From contig CAVSWT010000025.1 of the NCBI GenBank assembly GCA_963731745.1, positions 102,562 through 166,561 on the forward strand: a stretch of DNA of 64,000 nucleotides, read 5' to 3'. Shown piece by piece: positions 1-9,288 of this stretch (position 1 is its first letter; every line of letters begins with the position of its first letter). A program made the translations under genes and the position numbers. The DNA comes from CAVSWT01 sp963731745. GTDB taxonomy: Bacteria; Bacteroidota; Ignavibacteria; Ignavibacteriales; Ignavibacteriaceae. Under the pieces are notes generated by a model. That model was not told the DNA's origin, searched no databases, and saw nothing but the letters and a program-made list of their open reading frames with translations.

Positions 1-1131
1 GATGAAATTATGGAAGGCGGGCTTGCGCCAGGTGCAATGGTCCAATCCTGGCGAGGATTTGACGGTGCTGAAGAGGCTGCAAATCTTGGACATTATGTTG
101 TTTGTTCCCCTACATCTCACACTTATTTCGATAGCGATCCTGAAGGATTGGATTTACAAGTCGTTTATTCTTTCGATCCAATTCCAACAGACTTACCTGA
201 TAGTGAAAAAAAATATATTGTGGGAAGTGAAGCAAACATGTGGAGTGAACGAGCTCCCATGGAAGTGGTTGACCAAAGATTATTCCCCCGGTTGCTTGCT
301 TTATCAGAAGTTCTTTGGACAGCTCCTAAGCAAAGAAATTTTGATGAATTTCATAATAGAGTAGAAAATGCATATGCCGATTTAGATGCTCGGGGAATTA
401 AATACGGCCCGGAAACTAAAGCAATGACATTTTACACAAGTTACGATGAAAAAGAAAAACAATATGAAGTATCAATAACTCCGGGTCAAAAGGATTTACA
501 AATTCGGTATTCTGAAAATGGAGAAGATGCCGATTCAAATTCAACTCTTTATACTTCTCCCAATTAAAGTGAAGTAAATCGGAAAGGTTATCTCTTTCTG
601 CATTTAGAGATAATCATTATATAGGTAAGAATATAAATTTGTCATTTCGTTTTTCACAAAGCACTAAATGCTAAAGTAACATTGCTGGAAAAGTATGATC
701 AGAGATATAAAGGCGGCGGTGAAGAGGGTTTGGTTGATGGAATAAGAGGAACAACAAATTTGCGGGACGGATTATGGCAAGGGTATGAAGGAAAGGATTT
801 TGATTGCATAATTGATTTAGGGAAAGAAGAAAAAATCTCTAAAGTCATTCCCAGATTTTTATTGAATGAAAACTCCTGGGTATTTTTGCCTTCGGAAGTT
901 ATTGTTTCTCTCTCCAAAGACGGCAAAACTTATGATGAATTAAAGAATGTTAAAAATGATATATCACAGAAAGATCCAAACATAATTTTAAAAGATTTTG
1001 CAGCAGTTTTTAATAATGCTTCAGCAAGATACATAAAGGTGAAAGCAATGAATATTAAACAATGTCCATCATGGCATCCGGGAGCCGGTGGTAAGGCATG
1101 GATTTTTACGGATGAAGTTGTTGTTGAATGA
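1..1131 (+). pseudogene. GH20 beta-N-acetylhexosaminidase, C-terminal part, partial and frameshifted
   Basis: The reading frame is already open at base 1, so the N-terminus and most of the catalytic barrel lie outside the window. The visible part has the late GH20 signature (EANMWSER followed by LFPRLLALSEVLWT), then a chitobiase/hexosaminidase C-terminal beta-sandwich, and from about 682 an F5/8 type C-like module ending in DEVVVE. GH20 enzymes release terminal GlcNAc or GalNAc. The frame is damaged: a stop sits at 565-567, and recognisable coding sense moves to another frame near 600 and back near 650, so at least two shifts separate the catalytic part from the C-terminal module. Either the gene is decaying or the assembly has indels here. 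The C-terminal module closely resembles those ending at 7837 and 11544, which supports one original gene. It is the first gene of the fucosidase cluster. Confidence 0.8.
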
Positions 1132-1200
1132 TGTGACTAAGCAATATTAATCTTAAGAAATTTATTTCAACATAATAAACAATTAAACTGGAAGTTTATC

Positions 1201-2634
1201 GTGAGTGAGATTGAAGAAAAAGAATCGCTGCATGCCGGTGCGGTTGAAATTGAAAAAGTAATAAAAGAATATTACCCTGAAACAGATCCGGTTGTGGCCG
1301 AGAAAATCGCCCGATGGCAAAATTTAAAATTCGGTTTACTAATGCATTGGGCGCCTTCAAGTCAATGGGGCATAGTTGAATCATGGTCACTTTGTTCCGA
1401 AGATGAAGAATGGTGCAAAAGAAAAATTGATGATTATACTGAATATAAAAAACAGTACGAAGATTTAAAGAAAATTTTCAACCCGGTAAAATTTAATCCT
1501 AAAAAATGGGCTGATGCAGCAGAAACTGCTGGAATGAAATATGTCGTTTTCACAACTAAGCATCATGATGGATTCTGCATGTATGATTCTAAATTCACTG
1601 ATTATAAAGTAACTGATGAAGGATGTGCATTTCATTCTAATCCCAAAGCAAACATTGCTAAAGAGATTTTTAATGAGTTTAGAAAAAAAGATTTTTTAAT
1701 CGGGGCATACTTTTCAAAACCTGATTGGCACTCAGAATATTTCTGGTGGAATAAATTTGCTACACCGGATAGAAATGCAAATTATCAAATTAAAAAATAT
1801 CCTGATCGCTGGCAGAAGTTTGTTGAATTCACACACAACCAGATTGATGAATTGATGACTGATTACGGCAAAATTGATATCCTTTGGTTAGACGGATGTT
1901 GGGTTAGATATTATTCAGAAAAAGATTTAGAATCAGAAAGAAAACTTGTCAATTATAATATTTATAGAATTCAAGATCAGGATATAAATATGAAAATGAT
2001 TGCAAGTAATTCCAGGAAGAAGCAGCCCGGATTGATTGTCGTTGATCGAGCTGTTCCGGGACATTATCAAAATTATCTCACTCCTGAAAATCAAGTGCCG
2101 GATAAAACTTTACCGTATCCATGGGAAACTTGTATGCCTATTACTCCAAGTTGGTCTTATGAACCCGGCTTGGAATATAAATCTACTCGAAAATTAATTC
2201 ACACTTTAGTTGATATTGTTGCAAAGGGAGGAAACTTTTTATTGAATGTTGCACCAACTGCTGAAGGAGATTTTGAAGACGAAGCCTACATACGATTAAA
2301 GGAAATTGGAGAGTGGATGAAAATTAATGGTGAAGCAATTTATGATTCGCATCCTCTTCAGCCATATAAAGAAGGAAAGATTTGCTTTACTCAATTAAAT
2401 GATAAAACTATATATGCAATTTATCTTGCAGAAGAAAACGAAAATGTTCTGCCGGAAAAATTAATTTTTAAAAATTTCATTCCCCCGTCAAAAAATAAAA
2501 TTCAATTGCTTGGAACTGACATTAAATTAGTCGGAATAAAAAAAGAAAATAATTTTATAATTGAATTTCCGTCAAACATTCGTAATGCCGTTCCGAATAA
2601 AAATGCCTGGACATTAAAATTTTCAGATCAGTAA
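1201..2634 (+). CDS. GH29 alpha-L-fucosidase, probably cytoplasmic
   Basis: A 477-residue retaining alpha-L-fucosidase that hydrolyses terminal alpha-L-fucose. The family fold is clear: KFGLLMHWAPSSQWG near residue 40, TTKHHDGFCMYDSK near 118, and the nucleophile motif ILWLDG with Asp231. The C-terminal part has the GGNFLLNVAPTAEG segment and a beta-sandwich. The start is GTG; no ATG precedes it in frame and only a weak ribosome-binding site is visible. The N-terminus is charged (SEIEEKES) with no signal peptide, unlike the three other GH29 proteins here, so a cytoplasmic location is inferred. It is a close paralogue of the next gene, sharing a WS(L/I)CxED insertion with extra cysteines after the first barrel strand. 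Substrate linkage cannot be read from sequence. Confidence 0.9.
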   Translation: MSEIEEKESLHAGAVEIEKVIKEYYPETDPVVAEKIARWQNLKFGLLMHWAPSSQWGIVESWSLCSEDEEWCKRKIDDYTEYKKQYEDLKKIFNPVKFNPKKWADAAETAGMKYVVFTTKHHDGFCMYDSKFTDYKVTDEGCAFHSNPKANIAKEIFNEFRKKDFLIGAYFSKPDWHSEYFWWNKFATPDRNANYQIKKYPDRWQKFVEFTHNQIDELMTDYGKIDILWLDGCWVRYYSEKDLESERKLVNYNIYRIQDQDINMKMIASNSRKKQPGLIVVDRAVPGHYQNYLTPENQVPDKTLPYPWETCMPITPSWSYEPGLEYKSTRKLIHTLVDIVAKGGNFLLNVAPTAEGDFEDEAYIRLKEIGEWMKINGEAIYDSHPLQPYKEGKICFTQLNDKTIYAIYLAEENENVLPEKLIFKNFIPPSKNKIQLLGTDIKLVGIKKENNFIIEFPSNIRNAVPNKNAWTLKFSDQ

Positions 2635-2699
2635 AAATAATCCGGATTTATTTTTATTCAAATAATTTTAAATCTCATCCATAAATAATTTGAAGTAAT

Positions 2700-4182
2700 A
2701 TGAAAATAAAAATTACAATCATCCTTACCTTTCTGCTTGCGTTCTTCAGTTCAACTACTTTCTCTCAAGAAAAATATGATTATGTACAAGACCCTGATAC
2801 TCTTGTTCAGAAAAAACTTGGAACAATGGCAGGATTTAAAATTTGGATTATTGATGCATTGGGGCACCTATTCTCAGTGGGGAATAATTGAATCATGGTC
2901 TATTTGTCCTGAAGATTACGGCTGGTGCGAGCGAAAAAAAGGCAGCCATCCGGAAAATTATTTCGAATATAAAAAAGAATATGAAAATCTTAAAACAACT
3001 TTCAACCCTACTAAATTTGATCCGGATAAATGGGCACAAGCAGCAAAAAATGCCGGTATGAAGTACGTTGTTTTCACAACAAAACATCATGACGGATTTT
3101 GTATGTTCGATACAAAATATACAAATTATAAAATCACAGATGATGATTGTCCTTTCCATACAAATCCAAAGGCAAATGTTGCTAAAGAAATATTTAATGC
3201 ATTTCGTAAACAAGGACTTTGGGCAGGCGCATATTTTTCTAAACCGGATTGGCATTCGGAATATTATTGGGATCCATATTTTCCTCCAATGGATAGAAAT
3301 GTAAATTACGATCCGGAAGAATATCCTGAGAAATGGAAAAAGTTTGTTGATTATACTCATAATCAAATCTTGGAACTGTTAAGCGGCTATGGAAAAGTTG
3401 ATATTTTATGGCTGGATGGCGGCTGGGTTGCAGCTCAAAAAAATGACATTCAAGATTGGTATATGAAACAGATTGAAAAAAGTCCAAGCGGTTTTCTTAA
3501 AAGTAAGATCGTTAACCAAGATATAAAAATGGATGAGCTGGTCGATGAAGCGCGTAAATTGCAGCCGGGATTAATTGTAGTTGATCGAGCAGTAAAAGGG
3601 AAAAATCAAAATTATTTAACACCCGAAAATCAAGTTCCAAAAGAAGCTCTTCCTTTTCCGTGGGAATCATGTATAACCTCTGGCGGCGGCTGGTCATGGG
3701 TGCACGATGCTCACTACAAATCCTCTTATTATTTAGTTCACTTGCTCGTTGATATTGTTTGCAAAGGCGGAAATTTATTACTGAATGTAGCTCCTAGTCC
3801 TGAAGGAACCTGGGACGACACAGCTTATGCACGATTAAAAGATATTGGTGATTGGATGAATGTTAATGGCGAAGCTATTTATGGAACCAGGGCAATTTCA
3901 CCGTACAAAGAAGCAAAACTTTGTTACACGAATAAGAAAAATACAAATACCGTTTATGCTATTTACATGGCTGATGAAAATGAAAAAACAATTCCTTCGG
4001 ATGTTATGATTTATTCTTTTACACCAAAGACTGGGACAAATATTTCACTGCTTGGTTATGATAAGCCTTTAAGTTGGGAAAAAGTTGGCAATGGAACATT
4101 AATTAAAGTTCCGGAAGAAATTCAAAATAATCCAATTTGCAATTACGCATGGTCATTTAAAATAGATGAAATTCAAAAATAA
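2700..4182 (+). CDS. GH29 alpha-L-fucosidase, secreted, frameshift near the N-terminus
   Basis: A signal peptide (MKIKITIILTFLLAFFSS) starts at the ATG at 2700 and reads into EKYDYVQDPDTLVQKK. The frame then jumps by one base at an A6 run (2811-2816) into the frame carrying LEQWQDLKFGLLMHWGTYSQWG and the rest of the enzyme to 4182. Restoring one base gives a complete fucosidase of about 493 residues with nucleophile Asp at 3415-3417 (ILWLDGGW). An ATG at 2737 in the downstream frame would encode an unconvincing N-terminus, so 2700 is the likely true start. The simplest explanation is a one-base miscount in the A run; ribosomal or polymerase slippage at A AAA AAC is an alternative. It resembles the preceding GH29 closely, suggesting tandem duplication, but this copy is exported. 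Confidence 0.85.
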
Positions 4183-4203
4183 ATTTTATATGGGGAAACT
4201 GTG

Positions 4204-5532
4204 ATGAAAAAATTATTAATATCATTTATACTTTTTTCGTTCATAAATATTTATCCGCAAACCGGCGACTCATTACATCAAGCTAAAATGGAATGGTTCA
4301 AAGATGCAAAGCTTGGGATATTTATTCATTGGGGAATTTACGCAGTAAACGGAATTGGTGAATCATGGTCATTTTACAACGGAAGAATTTCTTATGAAGA
4401 TTATTTAAAGCAATTAGACGGATTCACTGCAAAAAATTTTGATCCTGATTATTGGGCAAATTTAATTAAAGAAAGCGGAGCAAAGTATTCGGTAATTACA
4501 TCACGACATCATGATGGTTTTGCACTTTGGGATACAAAATATGGAAACTTAAATGCTGTAAAAAATTCTGCAGCCAAGAAAGATGTACTTACACCATTTG
4601 TAAATGGTTTACGTAAAAATGGCGTTAAGGTTGGAATCTATTATTCATTATCTGATTGGTCAAATCAAGATTACACAAATTTTACAAGAGATAGTATACG
4701 ATATAAAATAAGCGATGACCCTGAAAGATGGAATAAATACTTAACTTATTTCCAAGGCCAATTAAACGAATTGGCAAATAAATACAATCCTGATTTATGG
4801 TGGTTTGACGGCGATTGGGAACACAGCGCAGAAGAATGGCAGGCTGATAAAGTAAGGACAATGTTATTAGCAAAAAATACCAAGGCAATAATTAATTCTC
4901 GATTGCAAGGCAGAGGCGATTATGAAACGCCGGAACAGGGCCCGCCTGTCGTTCGACCAAAAGCAAAGTATTGGGAGCTTTGTTATACAATGAATGACTC
5001 ATGGGGATATCAGCAAAATGATACAAATTATAAAACACCTCAGCAATTATTGGATGTATTTGTTGACTGCATTAGTCAAGGTGGAAATCTGCTGCTTGAT
5101 ATTGGGCCGAAAGCCGATGGGACAATTCCCGAAGAACAAATAAATATTCTTAAAGAATTTGGTAAATGGACTTCAAAAAATAAAGAAGCTGTTTATGGAA
5201 CCAGGGCAGGAATTCCTTTCAATTATTTTCATAGCCCTACAGCATTATCAAAAGATGGGAAAATTTTATATCTATTTGTTAAAGGTAATCCAAACGGACA
5301 AGTATTGCTTAAAGGCATTAACAATAAGATAAATTCCATTTGGGTTGTCGGAAATGGAACAGCATTAAACTATAAAACATTCAGCAAGGTTTATTGGAAT
5401 AAATATCCTGGTTTAACTTATATCGATTTACCAGAAAATGTGTTGGGTAAATATTATACTGTTATCGCCGTATTGCTGGATGGCAAAATCGATCTTTACG
5501 GAAATGTAGTCGGTGCTATTGAAAGTAATTAA
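4204..5532 (+). CDS. GH29 alpha-L-fucosidase, secreted
   Basis: A 442-residue alpha-L-fucosidase from a more distant GH29 branch than the two upstream genes. The signal peptide is MKKLLISFILFSFINIYPQ. Catalytic-barrel motifs are AKLGIFIHWGIYAVNG, TSRHHDGFALWDTK, and the nucleophile segment DLWWFDGDWE, with Asp at about residue 202. ATG 4204 is preferred over the adjacent GTG at 4201 because it gives the lysine-rich signal-peptide start and sits after a GGGGAA Shine-Dalgarno at about 4192. It lies only 21 bases after the previous stop, so co-transcription is likely. It has no sorting domain, so a periplasmic location is inferred. Several divergent fucosidases in one locus suggest different fucose linkages. 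Confidence 0.9.
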   Translation: MKKLLISFILFSFINIYPQTGDSLHQAKMEWFKDAKLGIFIHWGIYAVNGIGESWSFYNGRISYEDYLKQLDGFTAKNFDPDYWANLIKESGAKYSVITSRHHDGFALWDTKYGNLNAVKNSAAKKDVLTPFVNGLRKNGVKVGIYYSLSDWSNQDYTNFTRDSIRYKISDDPERWNKYLTYFQGQLNELANKYNPDLWWFDGDWEHSAEEWQADKVRTMLLAKNTKAIINSRLQGRGDYETPEQGPPVVRPKAKYWELCYTMNDSWGYQQNDTNYKTPQQLLDVFVDCISQGGNLLLDIGPKADGTIPEEQINILKEFGKWTSKNKEAVYGTRAGIPFNYFHSPTALSKDGKILYLFVKGNPNGQVLLKGINNKINSIWVVGNGTALNYKTFSKVYWNKYPGLTYIDLPENVLGKYYTVIAVLLDGKIDLYGNVVGAIESN

Positions 5533-5563
5533 AACAATTTTTCAATTATCCTTTAGGATTTAA

Positions 5564-7837
5564 ATGGCGATTAAAATTTTACAAACAGCATCTCTTATTT
5601 TTTTTAGTTTATTCATTACTGCTTTTAATTCTAACATCATGCTAGTATCAAATAATACTTCAAAATATAATATTGTTATTTCATTAAAGCCGACTGAAAT
5701 TGAAAAACATGCGGCTGAAGAACTTCAAAAATACTTACAGGAAATTTCCGGAGTTAGACTAAATATTGTAGATGATTCTGACACAGAAACTCGCTATGAA
5801 ATTTTAATTGGAAGAAATAATAGATTAGAAAAATTAGGCTTGGATGTAAACTTTGATTCACTTGGGTTAGATGGCTACACAATCAAAACACTTGGGGAAA
5901 AATTAATTATTGCCGGGGGAATTAAAAAAGGAACTTTATATGGAGTTTATACCTTTTTAGATGAAATTCTTGGCTGCAAAATGTTTACTCCCGAAGATAT
6001 CTATATCCCTAAAAATTCAAATATAATTATACCAGAAATAAATTTAACCGAAGTTCCAAAAATTGTTTATCGTGAACTTCATATACCATCCGCCCGATCA
6101 TCTCAGCTTTTCTGTGACTGGCATAAACTCAACCATGTTTCTGAAAGAAATAAATACTATGGTACATTTGTCCACACTATGCAGCATTGGGTGCCTTCCG
6201 AAGATTATTTCAAAGATCACCCGGAATATTTTTCTGAAATAAATGGAATCCGGGTTTCAAATCAGCAGCTATGTTTATCAAATCCTGATGTTTACAAAAT
6301 TGTTGTTGATAGAATGAAAAAGGAAATAAAAGAAAAACCTGAGGCAATAGTTTGGGATGTTTCGCAGAATGATAATTTTGGTTATTGCACTTGCCAGCAA
6401 TGCCGTCAAACGGATTCAATTTATGGCGGGCCCTCGGGAACGTTGATAAAATTTGTAAATAAAATTGCTAAAGAATTTCCGGAAAAGACTATTTCAACAT
6501 TAGCATATCAATATACAAGAGAAGCACCCATTGGAATTAAACCCGAACCAAATGTAATGGTTGTGCTTTGTACAATTGAATGTGATAGAAGTAAGCCAAT
6601 TGCAGAAAATAAAGATGATTTATTTAATAGAGATATAAGTGAGTGGAGCGCGTTAACGAATAATATTAAAATTTGGGATTACGTTGTACAATTTTCAAGT
6701 TACATGGATCCCTTTCCGAATTTTGATGTGCTTCAGCCAAACATAAAAATGTTTGTTAAGCATGGTGTTAAATATTTATTTGAGCAGGGAAGTGGTGATT
6801 CCAAAAGTGATTTACATGAATTAAAAGCATATGTACTTGCCAAACTTATGTGGAACCCGGATGCAAATGTTCCAGATATTATTAATGAATTTATGAACGG
6901 ATATTATGGAGACGCTGGAAAATATATTAAGGAATATTTTCAAACTATGCATAGTGCTCTTGAGAAATCCGGACAAGGATTAATTATTTATGGCTATCCG
7001 TCAAATGGGAAAGACAGCTATTTAACTCCTGAACTTCTCGATAATTACTCAAAACTTTTTAATGATGCTGAACAGTCAGTTTCAAATAATTCTTTATTAT
7101 TGAGTCGTGTAAAAACTGCAAGACTGCCTTTAGAATATGCAAAATTAGAACTCTCAAAACTTAATGTTTCTAATGAATATAGAATCTTTAATATCGTTAA
7201 TAATAAAGTTGTTGTTAATCAAAAAATGAAAGATCTTCTTGTAGATTTTGTTGAAGGAGCGAATAAATCAGGAATTAAAAGTCTGCATGAAAGAGGTTAT
7301 TCTCCCGATGAATATTATGCTGACATGCAAAAGTATTTCAAAGATGGAATGATAATTCATAAAGCATATCATAAGGAAGCAAAGATATTAAGTGATTTGA
7401 GCCCTAAATATTCTGTTAACGGCAGCAGTACTTTAACAGATGGAGTAACCGGCGAAGCGAATTATTTCTTTAATTGGCTTGGCTTTGAAGGCAATGAGTT
7501 TGAAGCAGTTGTCGATTTAAAAGCGAATACAAAAATAAATCAAATCAGGACTGATTTTTTGCAGGAAGTAAAATCATGGATTTGGCTGCCGAAATTTGTT
7601 GAGTATTATATTTCTGACGATGGAATAAATTTCCAAAAAATTGGTGAAGTGAAAGATAGTATTGATGAGAAAAAAGAAGGGATTTTCACTGAACCTTTTG
7701 TTTTAAACACAACTGCAAATGCAAGATTTGTAAAAGTTAAAACTAAAAGTTTAATTCATTGCCCGCGGTGGCATTTAGGTTACAATAATGGTACAGGCAA
7801 AGCCTGGTTATTTGTAGATGAAATTATCGTTGAATAG
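5564..7837 (+). CDS. DUF4838 glycan-active protein with C-terminal F5/8C-like module
   Basis: A 757-residue secreted protein. After a hydrophobic signal segment, residues about 30-160 look like the N-terminal alpha/beta domain of GH67-type alpha-glucuronidases (EKHAAEELQKYLQEISG, then GTLYGVYTFLDEILGCKMFTPED). The central part, with WDVSQNDNFGYCTCQQC near residue 264, is typical of DUF4838 and looks barrel-like. The last 150 residues form an F5/8C-like module ending CPRWHLGYNNGTGKAWLFVDE, closely matching the module in the GH20 and GH29 genes on either side. DUF4838 proteins are common in polysaccharide loci, but I cannot assign a reaction. Its position among fucosidases suggests activity on the same glycan. 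The start follows an AGGATTT ribosome-binding site. Confidence 0.75.
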   Translation: MAIKILQTASLIFFSLFITAFNSNIMLVSNNTSKYNIVISLKPTEIEKHAAEELQKYLQEISGVRLNIVDDSDTETRYEILIGRNNRLEKLGLDVNFDSLGLDGYTIKTLGEKLIIAGGIKKGTLYGVYTFLDEILGCKMFTPEDIYIPKNSNIIIPEINLTEVPKIVYRELHIPSARSSQLFCDWHKLNHVSERNKYYGTFVHTMQHWVPSEDYFKDHPEYFSEINGIRVSNQQLCLSNPDVYKIVVDRMKKEIKEKPEAIVWDVSQNDNFGYCTCQQCRQTDSIYGGPSGTLIKFVNKIAKEFPEKTISTLAYQYTREAPIGIKPEPNVMVVLCTIECDRSKPIAENKDDLFNRDISEWSALTNNIKIWDYVVQFSSYMDPFPNFDVLQPNIKMFVKHGVKYLFEQGSGDSKSDLHELKAYVLAKLMWNPDANVPDIINEFMNGYYGDAGKYIKEYFQTMHSALEKSGQGLIIYGYPSNGKDSYLTPELLDNYSKLFNDAEQSVSNNSLLLSRVKTARLPLEYAKLELSKLNVSNEYRIFNIVNNKVVVNQKMKDLLVDFVEGANKSGIKSLHERGYSPDEYYADMQKYFKDGMIIHKAYHKEAKILSDLSPKYSVNGSSTLTDGVTGEANYFFNWLGFEGNEFEAVVDLKANTKINQIRTDFLQEVKSWIWLPKFVEYYISDDGINFQKIGEVKDSIDEKKEGIFTEPFVLNTTANARFVKVKTKSLIHCPRWHLGYNNGTGKAWLFVDEIIVE

Positions 7838-7848
7838 CAGCAAATATT

Positions 7849-9186
7849 ATGAGAAATAAATTATTTCTATACTCCTTTGTAACCGCACTCGGCGGACTGC
7901 TTTTCGGTTTCGATACAGCTGTAATAAACGGCGCGCTTCCTTTTTTTAGTGCATTCTTTGCTCTTGATAAAGGAATGCAAGGCTTTGCCGTCGGTTCCGC
8001 ATTATTTGGTTGTGTTATTGGAGCTATCACCATTGGAAGGCCCGGTGATAAATACGGAAGAAAAACGATGCTCATCTGGATGGCTGCTTTAATGCTGATT
8101 TCTGCAATAGGATCGGGAGCCGCCAATGATATAACAACATTTATAATATTTAGAATTATAGGAGGATTAGGAGTTGGCGGAGCTTCTGTTCTATCCCCAA
8201 TGTATATTTCCGAAATTGCTCCGGCAGAATTTAGAGGCAGGTTTACCATTACATTTCAATTGGCAATAGTACTGGGAATATTATTGGCTTTCCTAAGCGA
8301 TTATCTGCTTTTAGATACCGGCGGAAATAACTGGCGTTGGATGTTTATTGCAGAAGGAATACCGGCTGTTTTATTTTTTGTTCTATTGTTTTTTGTAATT
8401 CGAAGTCCTAGGTGGCTGGTTAAAAATAATAATATTGAAGAAGCACTTTCTGTTATTAAAGAAGTGAATCCGAAAGTTGATGCGGAAAAATTATTACAGG
8501 AAATTAAAGATTCTATAAATGCTGAAGTTGTTGAGCATTTTAAATATCTTTTTAGAAAACCATATTTAAAATTAATTGTAATTGGAATTATTGTCAGCAT
8601 GTTCAATCAGTTTACGGGCATAAATGTAGTAATGTATTATTCGAGTAATATTTTTATCTCTGCAGGCTTCTCAACTGGTTCGGCGCTCGGGCAGTCAGTT
8701 ATGGTCGGTTTAACAAATTTAATTTTTACAATAGTGGCAATGTTTTTTATTGATAAGATTGGCCGCAAAATAATGCTTTTAGTCGGTGCAATCGGCATGA
8801 GCGTATTCTTATCTTTTTTTGCTTACTTCTATTTATATCAAATTCAAGGATATGCATTAGTAATTACATTATTAGGGTTTGTAGCTTTTTTCGCCTTCTC
8901 TCAAGGAGCGGTTATTTGGGTTTTGCTTGCGGAAATGTATCCAAACAACATACGTGCAAGAGGCTCATCTATTGCTTCATTTTCGCTTTGGACATTTAAT
9001 ACTTTAACAGCGTTTCTTTTTCCAATTATTGCCTCAACTTTTCAAGGCAGTAACGGTATAGCATATGCGTTTATGTTTTGTGCGGCTATGACACTGGTAA
9101 GTTTCTTATTCTTTAAAAAATATTTAATAGAAACTAAGGGCAAGTCATTGGAAGAAATTGAAAAACATTGGAATAGATCAAACTGA
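7849..9186 (+). CDS. MFS sugar porter (SP family)
   Basis: A 445-residue inner-membrane transporter with about twelve hydrophobic segments. Sugar-porter family signatures are present: GFDTAVINGALPFF in helix 1, GDKYGRKTML in the first cytoplasmic loop, PMYISEIAPAEFRGR after helix 4, SPRWL at the central loop, DKIGRK in the second half and ETKGKSLEEIE at the C-terminus (family consensus PETKG). These proteins import monosaccharides by proton symport or facilitated diffusion. It begins 12 bases after the DUF4838 stop, so it is almost certainly in the fucosidase operon. A plausible cargo is L-fucose or galactose released by its neighbours; known L-fucose importers such as FucP belong to another MFS family, so this is inference. 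Confidence 0.88.
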   Translation: MRNKLFLYSFVTALGGLLFGFDTAVINGALPFFSAFFALDKGMQGFAVGSALFGCVIGAITIGRPGDKYGRKTMLIWMAALMLISAIGSGAANDITTFIIFRIIGGLGVGGASVLSPMYISEIAPAEFRGRFTITFQLAIVLGILLAFLSDYLLLDTGGNNWRWMFIAEGIPAVLFFVLLFFVIRSPRWLVKNNNIEEALSVIKEVNPKVDAEKLLQEIKDSINAEVVEHFKYLFRKPYLKLIVIGIIVSMFNQFTGINVVMYYSSNIFISAGFSTGSALGQSVMVGLTNLIFTIVAMFFIDKIGRKIMLLVGAIGMSVFLSFFAYFYLYQIQGYALVITLLGFVAFFAFSQGAVIWVLLAEMYPNNIRARGSSIASFSLWTFNTLTAFLFPIIASTFQGSNGIAYAFMFCAAMTLVSFLFFKKYLIETKGKSLEEIEKHWNRSN

Positions 9187-9288
9187 TACTTTCAATTTTT
9201 ATACTGATTTAGGATATTGTTATAAAATGAAATACCTCTTTTTGTAGAAAGTAGATTTACGAATAGTAAAAATTAATACTTCATAAAA

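Noticed and set aside
2893..3366. Long minus-strand open frame opposite the second fucosidase
   Set aside because: It is antisense to a clear GH29 catalytic domain and its translation shows no recognisable fold.
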